Positions 1 through 6,572 of a stretch of DNA of 9,169 nucleotides are shown here, one piece after another. The DNA comes from Actinomycetota bacterium (lineage in GTDB: Bacteria > Actinomycetota > Acidimicrobiia > Acidimicrobiales > Iamiaceae). The stretch spans positions 1-9,169 of the forward strand of contig JADGOP010000066.1 in the NCBI GenBank assembly GCA_017882935.1, written 5' to 3'. The notes beneath the pieces are model-generated. The model did not search any database. It saw only the letters and a program-made list of their open reading frames with translations, and had not been told where the DNA came from. The position numbers and the translations under genes were made by a program. Every line of letters begins with the position of its first letter. Within the stretch, counting starts at the first letter, position 1.

Positions 1-89
1 TCCCGGCCGACGAGCTCGCGGCCGAGGCGGCAGCCGAAGAGGCTGCGCTCGCCGCAGCCATCGCCGACGCTGCCGACAGCGGCGAGTAA
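1..89 (+). CDS. rpoZ: C-terminal end of probable RNA polymerase omega subunit (partial)
   Basis: An open frame enters from the left edge and stops at TAA (87-89), giving 28 residues that are almost entirely Ala, Glu and Asp (ending in ADAADSGE). No domain is visible in so short a piece. The call rests on position: in actinobacteria rpoZ normally sits directly upstream of coaBC, and omega subunits of this group often end in an acidic, alanine-rich tail. Omega helps assemble and stabilise RNA polymerase. The stop lies 22 bases before the coaBC start, so the two genes are probably in one transcript. Any other protein with an acidic alanine-rich tail would look the same here, so the identity is inferred and not seen. 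Confidence 0.55.
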   Translation, partial: PADELAAEAAAEEAALAAAIADAADSGE

Positions 90-111
90 CCCCTCCTCCC
101 GAGCGGGCACG

Positions 112-1380
112 ATGGATCTCAGCGGGAAGAACGTCGTGCTCGGCGTGTCGGGCGGCATCGCGGCCTACAAGGCCGTCGAGGTGTGTCGCCGGCTCGTCGA
201 CGCGGGCGCGCACGTGGCCCCGATCCTCACGCCGGCGGCCCTGAAGTTCGTGGGCGCGGCCACCTTCTCGGCGCTGGCCTCCGAGCCGGCCCTCACCAGC
301 CTGTGGGACGACGCCGCCGATCCCATCCCGCACACCCGCCTCGGTCAGGCCGCCGACCTGGTGCTGGTGGTGCCCGCCACGGCGCGCCTCATCGGCTCCT
401 ACGCCGCCGGCATCTCCTCCGACCTGCTCACGGCCACGCTGCTGGCCACCCGGGCCCCGGTCATGATCTGCCCGGCCATGCACACCGAGATGTGGGAGCA
501 CGCGGCGGTGCAGCACAACCTCCGGGTGCTCCGCGAGCGCGGCGTGCACGTCGTGGAGCCCGCCGAGGGCCGCCTTGCCGGTGGCGACGTGGGCGCCGGC
601 CGGCTGGCGTCACCCGACGTGATCGTCGCCGCGGCCACCGAGGTGCTCATCCCCTCGCAGGGCAACCCCGCGCTCGACCGACCGCTGCTCGGCCTCGACG
701 TGCTCGTCACGGCCGGCGGCACCCGCGAGCCCATCGACCCGGTCCGCTTCATCGGCAACCGGTCGTCGGGCAAGCAGGGCCACGCCCTCGCCGAGGAGGC
801 GCTGGCCCGCGGGGCCACCGTCACCCTCGTCACCACCACCGACCGTCCCGTCCCCGCCGGCATCGAGCGCGTGCGCGTCGACACCGCGGCCGAGATGCGC
901 GACGCGGTGCTCTCCCGGGCCGACCACCTCGACGTGGTGGTCATGGCCGCCGCAGTGGCCGACTTCCGCCCGACCGAGGTGGCCGGCAACAAGCTCAAGA
1001 AGGCCGACGGCGTCCCCGTGGTGGCCCTCGAGCCCACGGCCGACATCCTGGCCGAGCTGGGCGCGTCGCGGCGCCCCGGACAGACCCTCGTGGGCTTCGC
1101 CGCCGAGACCAGCGAGGTGGCCGCCCACGCCGCCGACAAGCTCACCCGCAAGGGCGCCGACCTGGTCGTCGCGAACGACGTGAGCGCCCCGCACACCGGG
1201 TTCGAGCACGACACCAACGCCGTGCTGATCCTCACGGCGTCCGGGTCGCGCACCGACGTCCCCCTGTCCGACAAGCGGGCGGTGGCGCGAGCGGTGCTCG
1301 ACGCCGTGGTCGCCGAGCGATCCCGTCCCGAACCACTCCGCGCACCATCCGACAACCCCAGCACGAGGAGCAGCACGTGA
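112..1380 (+). CDS. coaBC: Bifunctional phosphopantothenoylcysteine decarboxylase / phosphopantothenate-cysteine ligase
   Basis: This 422-residue enzyme, of normal family length, carries two successive steps of coenzyme A synthesis in the cytoplasm. CoaB joins cysteine to 4'-phosphopantothenate using CTP, and FMN-dependent CoaC decarboxylates the product to 4'-phosphopantetheine. The CoaC domain (about 1-180) shows the flavodoxin-like start [10 protein letters not shown] (11-20), the active-site histidine H74, PAT at 88-90 and PAMHTEMW at 121-128. The CoaB domain (about 190-400) shows [17 protein letters not shown] with NRSSGKQG (216-223), AAAVADFRP (279-287), the lysine-rich NKLKK (293-297) and VGFAAET (327-333). 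The canonical CoaC residues Asn (PxMN motif) and flap Cys of the E. coli enzyme are His124 and Gly157 here. The ATG at 112 matches the family N-terminus, but no clear ribosome site precedes it. The stop overlaps the metK start by four bases, so the two are probably translationally coupled. Confidence 0.97.
   Translation: MDLSGKNVVLGVSGGIAAYKAVEVCRRLVDAGAHVAPILTPAALKFVGAATFSALASEPALTSLWDDAADPIPHTRLGQAADLVLVVPATARLIGSYAAGISSDLLTATLLATRAPVMICPAMHTEMWEHAAVQHNLRVLRERGVHVVEPAEGRLAGGDVGAGRLASPDVIVAAATEVLIPSQGNPALDRPLLGLDVLVTAGGTREPIDPVRFIGNRSSGKQGHALAEEALARGATVTLVTTTDRPVPAGIERVRVDTAAEMRDAVLSRADHLDVVVMAAAVADFRPTEVAGNKLKKADGVPVVALEPTADILAELGASRRPGQTLVGFAAETSEVAAHAADKLTRKGADLVVANDVSAPHTGFEHDTNAVLILTASGSRTDVPLSDKRAVARAVLDAVVAERSRPEPLRAPSDNPSTRSST
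1365..1370 (+). promoter_or_regulatory. Ribosome binding site of metK
   Basis: GAGGAG lies six bases before the GTG at 1377, inside the last codons of coaBC. It fixes the metK start at this GTG, which is also where homology to MetK begins ([17 protein letters not shown]). Confidence 0.85.
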
Positions 1381-2570
1381 CCCGTTGGACCTTCACTTCC
1401 GAGTCAGTGACGGAAGGCCACCCCGACAAGCTGGCCGACCAGATCTCCGACTCCATCCTCGACGCCATCCTGGCGCAGGACCCGATGGCGCGCGTCGCAT
1501 GCGAGACCCTGGTCACCACCGGTCTGGCCATGATCGCCGGGGAGATCACCACCACGGCCTACGTGGAGATCCCCTCGATCGCCCGAGAGACGATCAAGGG
1601 CATCGGGTACGACCGCAGCGACGTCGGCTTCGACGGCAACACCTGCGGTGTGGTCACGTCGATCGACCCGCAGTCGCCCGACATCGCCCAGGGCGTCGAC
1701 ACGGCCTACGAGACCCGCACCGGCGCCTCCGGCGAAGACGTGCTGAACAGCCAAGGCGCGGGCGACCAGGGCATGATGTTCGGCTACGCCACCGACGAGA
1801 CCGAGGACCTGTTCCCGCTCCCGATCTGGCTGGCCCACCGCCTGGCCGAGCGGCTGGCCGAGGTGCGCAAGTCCGGCGTGCTGCCCTACCTCCGCCCCGA
1901 CGGCAAGACCCAGGTCACCTTCGACTACGAGGATGGCGTTCCGGTCGAGCTGAAGACCGTGCTCATCTCCACGCAGCACTCGCCCGGCGTCGATGCCGAG
2001 ACGCTGATCAAGCCCGACCTCATCGAGCACGTCATCCGACCGCTGCTGCCCGCACAGTTCGCCGACGACGACTTCCGCGTGCTGGTGAACCCCACCGGTG
2101 CCTTCGTGCTCGGCGGCCCGCACGCCGACTGCGGCCTCACCGGTCGCAAGATCATCGTCGACACCTACGGTGGCGCCGCCCGCCACGGTGGCGGCGCCTT
2201 CTCGGGCAAGGACCCGTCGAAGGTCGACCGCTCGGCCGCCTACGCCGCCCGTTGGGTGGCCAAGAACCTGGTGGCCGCCGGCGCGGCGCGCCGGGCCGAG
2301 GTGCAGGTGGCGTACGCCATCGGCGTGGCCCAGCCCGTGTCGCTGCTCGTCGAGACGTTCGGCACCGAGAACGCCGACCCGGCCAAGATCTCCCAAGCCG
2401 TGTCGGAGATCTTCGACCTCCGTCCCGCCGCCATCCTGCGCGACCTCGACCTGCGCCGACCGATCTACCAGAAGACCGCGGCCTACGGGCACTTCGGTCG
2501 CAACGACCCCGACTTCACCTGGGAGCAGACCACCCGCGCCGGCGACCTCAAGTCGGCCCTCGGCCTGTAG
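1377..2570 (+). CDS. metK: S-adenosylmethionine synthetase
   Basis: This 397-residue protein makes S-adenosylmethionine from methionine and ATP, releasing phosphate and diphosphate. It is the cell's methyl donor supply, used by the RNA methyltransferases encoded further along. It is full length. The ATP-binding GHPDK is at 14-18, family signature GAGDQG at 127-132 and signature GGGAFSGKD at 271-279, with the conserved C-terminal stretch around TAAYGHFGR (367-375). The start is GTG, overlapping the coaBC stop as GTGA and preceded by a good ribosome site at 1365. An open frame continues upstream inside coaBC, but that is only the GC-rich shadow frame. No SAM riboswitch leader is possible, because the gene has no leader of its own. 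A perfect inverted repeat 27 bases after the stop may end the transcript. Confidence 0.98.
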   Translation: MTRWTFTSESVTEGHPDKLADQISDSILDAILAQDPMARVACETLVTTGLAMIAGEITTTAYVEIPSIARETIKGIGYDRSDVGFDGNTCGVVTSIDPQSPDIAQGVDTAYETRTGASGEDVLNSQGAGDQGMMFGYATDETEDLFPLPIWLAHRLAERLAEVRKSGVLPYLRPDGKTQVTFDYEDGVPVELKTVLISTQHSPGVDAETLIKPDLIEHVIRPLLPAQFADDDFRVLVNPTGAFVLGGPHADCGLTGRKIIVDTYGGAARHGGGAFSGKDPSKVDRSAAYAARWVAKNLVAAGAARRAEVQVAYAIGVAQPVSLLVETFGTENADPAKISQAVSEIFDLRPAAILRDLDLRRPIYQKTAAYGHFGRNDPDFTWEQTTRAGDLKSALGL

Positions 2571-2596
2571 CGGGCTGTTCCGCGGACCCGCACCGA

Positions 2597-2628
2597 CGCT
2601 CGGGCGGGTTCGCGGACGCGCCCGAGCG
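2597..2628 (+). terminator. Possible intrinsic terminator after metK
   Basis: A perfect 10-bp inverted repeat, CGCTCGGGCG at 2597-2606 and CGCCCGAGCG at 2619-2628, is separated by a 12-base loop in the gap between metK and the secreted protein gene. No T-run follows, so it is not a textbook Rho-independent terminator, although hairpins without U-tracts are reported for high-GC actinobacteria. The right arm lies just before a -10-like hexamer of the next gene, so the repeat could instead be an operator. Confidence 0.45.
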
Positions 2629-2634
2629 CTTCGG

Positions 2635-2640
2635 TACGCT
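2635..2640 (+). promoter_or_regulatory. Candidate -10 element for the secreted protein gene
   Basis: TACGCT fits the actinobacterial TAnnnT pattern and is preceded by CGG, as is the TAGGAT upstream of def. It would place the transcript start about 30 bases before the ATG at 2676, leaving room for the ribosome site. No recognisable -35 hexamer is seen at the usual spacing. Confidence 0.3.
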
Positions 2641-2665
2641 GGTTGTCGACCCCAACGGACCCGGC

Positions 2666-2670
2666 GGAGG
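2666..2670 (+). promoter_or_regulatory. Ribosome binding site of the secreted protein gene
   Basis: GGAGG with a five-base spacer to the ATG at 2676 is the clearest Shine-Dalgarno sequence in the window. It decides the start: this ATG gives a proper signal peptide, whereas the in-frame TTG at 2643 would add 11 non-signal residues. Confidence 0.85.
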
Positions 2671-2675
2671 TTCTC

Positions 2676-3227
2676 ATGCAACGACGTCACCCGCGAGCGG
2701 CTCTGGTCGGCATCGCTGCACTGGCCGCACTCGGCTCGCTGGCCCTCCCGGCCACCGAGGCGGCCGCGCTCGACACGCCCTGGAGCCCGCCCACCCATGC
2801 GCTCCCCGGGGCGAGCATCACCGTGAGCGGCACGGGCTGCACCACGGGCACCACGCCACCCAAGGTCTACGTGTACCTGAACCCGGGCTCCACCGAGGAC
2901 ATCGGATCCGCCACCGAGGTGACCGTGGCCACCGATCCTGCCGGCAACTGGTCGGGCACGCTGGTCGTGCCCTCCTCGTTCTCCCCGGGCGCGTACACCC
3001 TGTGGGCGCAGTGCGTGGTCAGCTTCAACTACACCGCCATCCCGTTCACCGTCGACGACCCCGCGGCCACCACCACCACGACGTTGCCGACCACCACCAC
3101 GACGTTGCCGGGCACCACCACGGCGGCCGGACCGACCAGCAGCGCGGCGTCCGCCACCAGCACCACGCTTCCGGCCGCCGCCCTTCCCGCCACGGCCGTC
3201 GCGGCGACCCCCACCTTCACGGGCTGA
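2676..3227 (+). CDS. Secreted Ig-like protein with Thr/Pro-rich TTTTTLP stalk, function unknown
   Basis: I do not recognise a named family for this 183-residue protein. Residues 1 to about 31 form a classic Sec signal peptide: a basic start (MQRRHPR), an alanine/leucine-rich core, and a likely cut after the ATEAAA region before LDTPW. Residues about 38-127 look like one beta-sandwich, Ig-like domain: alternating strands such as ASITVSGTGC and KVYVYLNPG, the turn DPAGNWSG, then SPGAYTLWAQC. Cys55 and Cys113 could form a disulfide outside the cell. Residues 128-183 are a low-complexity Thr/Ala/Pro tail with two TTTTTLP repeats (132-145) and the end PTFTG. LPATA at 170-174 recalls a sortase motif, but no membrane helix or basic tail follows, so it is probably released or loosely wall-associated. 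The gene sits alone between metK and priA with its own ribosome site. Confidence 0.85.
   Translation: MQRRHPRAALVGIAALAALGSLALPATEAAALDTPWSPPTHALPGASITVSGTGCTTGTTPPKVYVYLNPGSTEDIGSATEVTVATDPAGNWSGTLVVPSSFSPGAYTLWAQCVVSFNYTAIPFTVDDPAATTTTTLPTTTTTLPGTTTAAGPTSSAASATSTTLPAAALPATAVAATPTFTG
3069..3110 (+). repeat. Perfect tandem duplication of a 21-base unit (TTTTTLP twice)
   Basis: The 21 bases at 3069-3089 are repeated without any change at 3090-3110. Each copy encodes Thr5-Leu-Pro in the stalk of the secreted protein. Identity at every synonymous position points to recent slippage or unequal duplication. A weaker related run (GTTT, TSTTLP) follows downstream. Confidence 0.9.
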
Positions 3228-3257
3228 CCCGGCCGGGCGCCGGCCCGAGCCCCGGGT
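3227..3257 (+). terminator. Possible hairpin at the end of the secreted protein gene
   Basis: ACCCGG at 3227-3232, starting at the last base of the stop codon, pairs with CCGGGT at 3252-3257. The enclosed bases contain a CCGG/CCGG inner stem. Alternatively GGCCGG at 3231-3236 pairs with CCGGCC at 3240-3245. No T-run follows, and such GC-rich DNA makes chance hairpins common, so this is only a candidate terminator. Confidence 0.25.
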
Positions 3258-3319
3258 CCCGAAGCACCTGTCCGTGCCCAGAAGCCGTCTCGGTGACGGG
3301 GGAGCCCGAGCGGGTGTGC

Positions 3320-3325
3320 CAACCT
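3320..3325 (+). promoter_or_regulatory. Weak candidate -10 element for priA (leaderless arrangement)
   Basis: CAACCT differs from TAnnnT at its first base and ends seven bases before the priA ATG at 3333, which would give a transcript starting at or next to the start codon. No Shine-Dalgarno sequence is present. The resemblance is weak on its own and is noted because two other starts in the window show the same spacing. Confidence 0.2.
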
Positions 3326-3332
3326 CGGGACC

Positions 3333-5177
3333 ATGCCCGCCCCTGACGCTCCGCTGGTGGTGCGGGTGCTGCCCGAGGTGGCGGGGCTGACCAAGACCTT
3401 CGACTACCTGGTCCCGAGCGGGTGGGAGTCCGAGGTGGCGGTGGGCACCGAGGTACGGGTGGCGCTGCACGGCCGTCGCGTGGGCGGCTGGGTGGTGGCT
3501 CGTGGCGTCGAGGCGCCGCCGGGCGTGCGCCTGCAACCGCTCGCCAAGGTCCGCGGGCACGGGCCGGCGCCGGAGCTGGTGGAGCTGGCCACGTGGGCCG
3601 CGCGTCGGTGGGCGGGTCGGCCTGCGCAGTTCCTGCGCACCGCGTCGGCCCCCACCGCGGTCCACGCCGTCGACCGGCGCCCCGCGCGACCGGTTCCCGA
3701 GGTGATCGTGCCCGGAGCCCCGGGTGAGGGGCTGGTCGACGACGCCCTCGACCGGTCCGTGTCGGTGGTGCGGCTGCCCCCGGGCGCCGACCGCTTCGGC
3801 TTCCTGGCCACGGTGGCTGGGCGGGGCCTGCGCAGCGGGGTTCCTGCAGCCTCGGCGTCCGGGGCCGAGACGCCGTCGGTGCTGGTGGTGTGCCCCTCGA
3901 TCGACGCGGCCCGACGGCTGGCCGTGCGGCTCCGGCGCACCGGCCTCCCGGTGGCGCTCGTCGCCGACGACCACCGGGGCAGCGCCACGAGCTCGGAGTG
4001 GGCCCGAGCCGCGGCCGGGGGCTGCGTGGTGGTGGGCGCCCGAGCGGCCGCCTGGGCCCCGGCGCCGGGCCTGACGGTCGCGGTGGTCGTCGACGAGCAC
4101 GACGAGGCCCTGCAGGAGGAGCGGGTGCCCACGTGGCACGCCCGGGACGTGGTGCTGGAGCGGGCGCGGCGGGCCGGTGCGGTGGCCGTGCTGCTGTCGC
4201 CCGTGCCCAGCCTCGAGGCCCTCGACTCCGGGGCGCTGCTGGTGCCGCCGCGACGCGCCGAGCGGGCCGGCTGGCCCGTGCTCGACATCGTCGACCGCCG
4301 GCGCGAGGACCCCGCCACCGCGTCGAGCCTGGTGTCCTCGCACCTGGCGGGCATCGCCCGGGGCCAGGGGCGGGTGGTGTGCGTGCTGAACCGCACGGGC
4401 CGCGCCCGCCTGCTGGCCTGCCGGTCGTGCGGCGAGCTGGCCCGGTGCGAGGGGTGTGGCGCAGCGGTGGAGCAGCCGGAGCCCGGCCTGCTGCGGTGCC
4501 GGCGATGCGGCCAGGAGCGCCCGGTGGTGTGCCTGGCCTGCGGGTCCACCGCCATGCGGGTGGCGCGCGCCGGCGTCGGCCGGGTGCGCGAGGAGCTCGA
4601 GACCCTCCTCGGCGAGCGGGTCGCCGAGGTCACTGCGTCAGGTGGTGACGACGGCCTCGCGGCAGCACGAGTCGTCATCGGCACCGAGGCGGTGCTGCAC
4701 CGGGTGGGTCGGGCCGACGTCGTGGCGTTCCTCGACATCGACCAGGAGCTCACCGCGCCCCGCTACCGCGCCGCCGAGCAGGCCCTCGGCCTCGTCGCCC
4801 GCGCGGCCCGGCTCCTCGGCGGGCGCGAGGCCACCGGGCGGCTGGTGGTGCAGACCCGGCTGCCCGACCACCCGGTTCTCGATGCCGTGCTGCACGCCGA
4901 TCCGGGACGGCTGGTCGCCGGGGAGCGGGCCATGCGCGAGGCCTTGCGCTTCCCGCCTGCGGCCGCGTTGGCACTCGTGTCCGGGGCCGGCGCCGAGGCG
5001 TTCGTCGAGGGGCTGCGTCAGGCGGCCGCCGACGGGTCTGGTGTCGAGTTGCTCGGCCCGACCGACGGCACCTGGCTGGTCCGGGCGCCGGACCACGAAC
5101 GGCTGGCGGCCGTGCTGGGTGCGGCGCCGCGCCCGCCGGGCCGGGTGCGCGTGGCCGTCGATCCCCTTCGGATCTGA
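3333..5177 (+). CDS. priA: PriA homologue, primosomal protein N' lacking helicase motifs
   Basis: PriA recognises stalled or collapsed replication forks and reloads the replisome. This 614-residue protein has the N-terminal DNA-binding domain (1 to about 105, with the PriA-like TKTFDYLVP at 20-28). It also keeps eight zinc-binding cysteines (363, 366, 372, 375, 389, 392, 400, 403) and the C-terminal region with VVQTRLPDHPVLDAVL (505-520). The ATPase parts are degenerate. The Walker A position near 144-158 has no GxGKT, DEEH is reduced to DEHD (254-257), SATPS reads SPVPS (289-293), and the motif VI arginines (QVAGRAGR in E. coli) are lost around 488-497. Loss of helicase motifs is a known trait of actinobacterial PriA, so it probably acts as a DNA- and protein-binding scaffold. 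The ATG at 3333 matches the family start. It ends 10 bases from the convergent hydrolase gene. Confidence 0.92.
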   Translation: MPAPDAPLVVRVLPEVAGLTKTFDYLVPSGWESEVAVGTEVRVALHGRRVGGWVVARGVEAPPGVRLQPLAKVRGHGPAPELVELATWAARRWAGRPAQFLRTASAPTAVHAVDRRPARPVPEVIVPGAPGEGLVDDALDRSVSVVRLPPGADRFGFLATVAGRGLRSGVPAASASGAETPSVLVVCPSIDAARRLAVRLRRTGLPVALVADDHRGSATSSEWARAAAGGCVVVGARAAAWAPAPGLTVAVVVDEHDEALQEERVPTWHARDVVLERARRAGAVAVLLSPVPSLEALDSGALLVPPRRAERAGWPVLDIVDRRREDPATASSLVSSHLAGIARGQGRVVCVLNRTGRARLLACRSCGELARCEGCGAAVEQPEPGLLRCRRCGQERPVVCLACGSTAMRVARAGVGRVREELETLLGERVAEVTASGGDDGLAAARVVIGTEAVLHRVGRADVVAFLDIDQELTAPRYRAAEQALGLVARAARLLGGREATGRLVVQTRLPDHPVLDAVLHADPGRLVAGERAMREALRFPPAAALALVSGAGAEAFVEGLRQAAADGSGVELLGPTDGTWLVRAPDHERLAAVLGAAPRPPGRVRVAVDPLRI

Positions 5178-5187
5178 GCGGTCGTCG

Positions 5188-6039
5188 TCAGTCGGCGGTG
5201 GCGACGTCGGGCTCGGGCGCGCCCTCGGGCGGGCCCGCCAGGACCCGCTCGATCGCCGCGGCCACCGCGCCTGCGCCGGCGTCCCCCAGCACCAGGGTCT
5301 CGTGATCGGTGCCCGCCACGACCGCGGGGCGGAGCAGCTCCACGGCCACACCCTGGGGCGCGACCGCCCTGGCATCGGGTCGGGTGGTGACCACCTCCCG
5401 GGCGTCGGCGGTGACCAGCTCGGGATCGACCATGGGCCGCCAGAGGAACCCGGAGCCGTACAGGTCGGCGAGCAGGGCGCGGCGCGTGAGGCGGTCGACG
5501 CCGGAGCGGAAGGCGGGGCGGGTGGCCCACCCGGCCAGGTAGGCGTCGCGGTTCGGGTAGGTGCGGCCCAACCGGTGGAGGTCCGCCCCGAAGGCGGCGT
5601 CGACCGAGGAGGGGTACGGAGCGGGCGCGGCCTGGTCGGGTACGGGATCGACGAGCACCAGGCCGGCGCAGCGGGTGGCCGGGCGCCCGGCCACCCGTGC
5701 CGCCACCCAGGCCCCGTAGCCGTGCCCGACGAGGACGACCGGCCCGGCCGTGACCGCGTCGACGAAAGCGGCCACGTCGTCGGCATGGTGTTCGAGCCCG
5801 CCGGGGCCGGGGAGGTCGGCCGAGCGGGCCCGCCCGCGCAGGTCGGGCGCGGCCAGCGTGAGCCGCCCGCCGAGGGCCACGGCGAGGTGGCCCCAGACGA
5901 GGTGGTTGGCGGTGAGGTCGTGGACGGCCACGACCGTGGGGGCCGACGCCGTGGCGGCCGGCCACAGCCCACCCCCGAGCACGCCTCCGGGCACCGGCGC
6001 GTCGATGCGCTCCGGCTCGGCGAACGGAGACGGCGCCAT
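5188..6039 (-). CDS. Alpha/beta hydrolase fold protein with nucleophile Ser replaced by Gly (probable pseudo-enzyme)
   Basis: This 283-residue protein has the full alpha/beta hydrolase layout. A first strand leads into VVAVHDLTANHLVW (36-49), followed by LAAPDLRGRARS (62-73), the elbow strand VVLVGHGYGAW (101-111), VLVDPVPD (128-135), a helical lid (about 140-205), and a late histidine in GTDHETLV (243-250). The elbow normally reads G-x-S-x-G, with Ser as nucleophile. Here it is G105-H-G107-Y-G109, so the nucleophile is missing (codon GGC at 5719-5721). The usual HG at the oxyanion loop is H40-D41. His246 could be the retained catalytic histidine. Ordinary serine esterase activity is therefore unlikely, and a binding or regulatory role is possible. 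The ATG at 6039 is chosen because it lies five bases after the stop of the TrmH-like gene, suggesting co-transcription. The natural substrate or partner is unknown. Confidence 0.85.
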   Translation of the reverse strand: MAPSPFAEPERIDAPVPGGVLGGGLWPAATASAPTVVAVHDLTANHLVWGHLAVALGGRLTLAAPDLRGRARSADLPGPGGLEHHADDVAAFVDAVTAGPVVLVGHGYGAWVAARVAGRPATRCAGLVLVDPVPDQAAPAPYPSSVDAAFGADLHRLGRTYPNRDAYLAGWATRPAFRSGVDRLTRRALLADLYGSGFLWRPMVDPELVTADAREVVTTRPDARAVAPQGVAVELLRPAVVAGTDHETLVLGDAGAGAVAAAIERVLAGPPEGAPEPDVATAD

Positions 6040-6044
6040 GGCGG

Positions 6045-6572
6045 TCAGTCGTGCCAGTGCTGGCGCCGCGCCTCGTAGAGCGCGATGGCGGCGGCGGTGG
6101 CGACGTTGAGCGACCCGATCTTGCCGAGCTGGGGCACGAAGCCGACCGCGTCGCAGGCATCGAGCGTGGCAGGCGAGAGGCCGCGGTCCTCGTGGCCGAC
6201 CACCAGGCAGACGTCGCCGGTGAGCGGCAGCTCGTGCAAGGCGGTCGCCCCGTCGGCCAGCTCCACGGCCACGACCCGGTAGCCCGCGACTCGGGCCAGC
6301 GCCACCGCGGCCGCGCCGTCGGACTCCACGACGTGGGTGGCGAGGTACCGCTCGGCGCCCAGGGCGGTCTTGCCCACCTTCGAGCTCTCGGGGGTGGGGG
6401 TGTCGGCGACGAACCACACGTCGTCGACCCGCATGGCGGCTGCGGTGCGCAGGATCGCGCCGACGTTGAAGGGCTGGGCCAGCCGGTCGAGGACCAGGCC
6501 GAGCCGGTCGGGGGTGCGACGGCGCCAGTCGCGGTGCAGGCGCTTGAGATCGGTCGAGCCGAGCTGCTTCAC
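6045..6572 (-). CDS. TrmH/SpoU-family RNA 2'-O-ribose methyltransferase
   Basis: This protein transfers a methyl group from S-adenosylmethionine to a ribose 2'-OH in tRNA or rRNA. At 175 residues it is the compact single-domain SPOUT form, without the N-terminal substrate-binding domain of RlmB-type enzymes. Motif 1 is NVGAILRTAAA (36-46, with N36 and R42), motif 2 is LVVGHEDRGLSP (123-134, with E128) and motif 3 is KIGSLNVATAAAIALYE (151-167, with S154, L155 and N156). All three are intact, so it should be active as the usual knotted dimer. Its size and the LGAERYLATHV region resemble TrmH (tRNA Gm18), but the target base cannot be decided from sequence alone. The start is GTG at 6572, overlapping the stop of the upstream methyltransferase gene as GTGA, which implies translational coupling. 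Confidence 0.93.
   Translation of the reverse strand: MKQLGSTDLKRLHRDWRRRTPDRLGLVLDRLAQPFNVGAILRTAAAMRVDDVWFVADTPTPESSKVGKTALGAERYLATHVVESDGAAAVALARVAGYRVVAVELADGATALHELPLTGDVCLVVGHEDRGLSPATLDACDAVGFVPQLGKIGSLNVATAAAIALYEARRQHWHD

Noticed and set aside
183..1376. Upstream in-frame extension of metK through coaBC
   Set aside because: The extension translates to Arg/Pro/Gly-rich noise, and MetK homology begins exactly at GTG 1377 with a good ribosome site.
2571..2675. SAM riboswitch or other metabolite-sensing RNA near metK
   Set aside because: metK has no leader because it overlaps coaBC, and the downstream gap shows only a simple hairpin, with none of the multi-helix pattern of known SAM riboswitches.
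3183..3197. Functional sortase anchor (LPATA) in the secreted protein
   Set aside because: A sortase signal needs a following hydrophobic helix and basic tail. Only nine mostly small or polar residues follow before the stop.
1404..4343. A 979-codon open frame on the minus strand across metK, the secreted gene and most of priA
   Set aside because: It overlies three well-supported plus-strand genes and has low-complexity, Arg/Gly-rich composition typical of antisense frames in very GC-rich DNA. No domain is recognisable.
5178..5187. Bidirectional terminator between the convergent priA and hydrolase genes
   Set aside because: The gap is 10 bases and I could not find a convincing stem spanning it. 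Any terminators must lie inside the coding ends.
6045..6572. Calling the SPOUT methyltransferase specifically TrmH (Gm18) or RlmB
   Set aside because: The three catalytic motifs are shared by the whole family, and target specificity cannot be read from this sequence alone, so no gene symbol was given.
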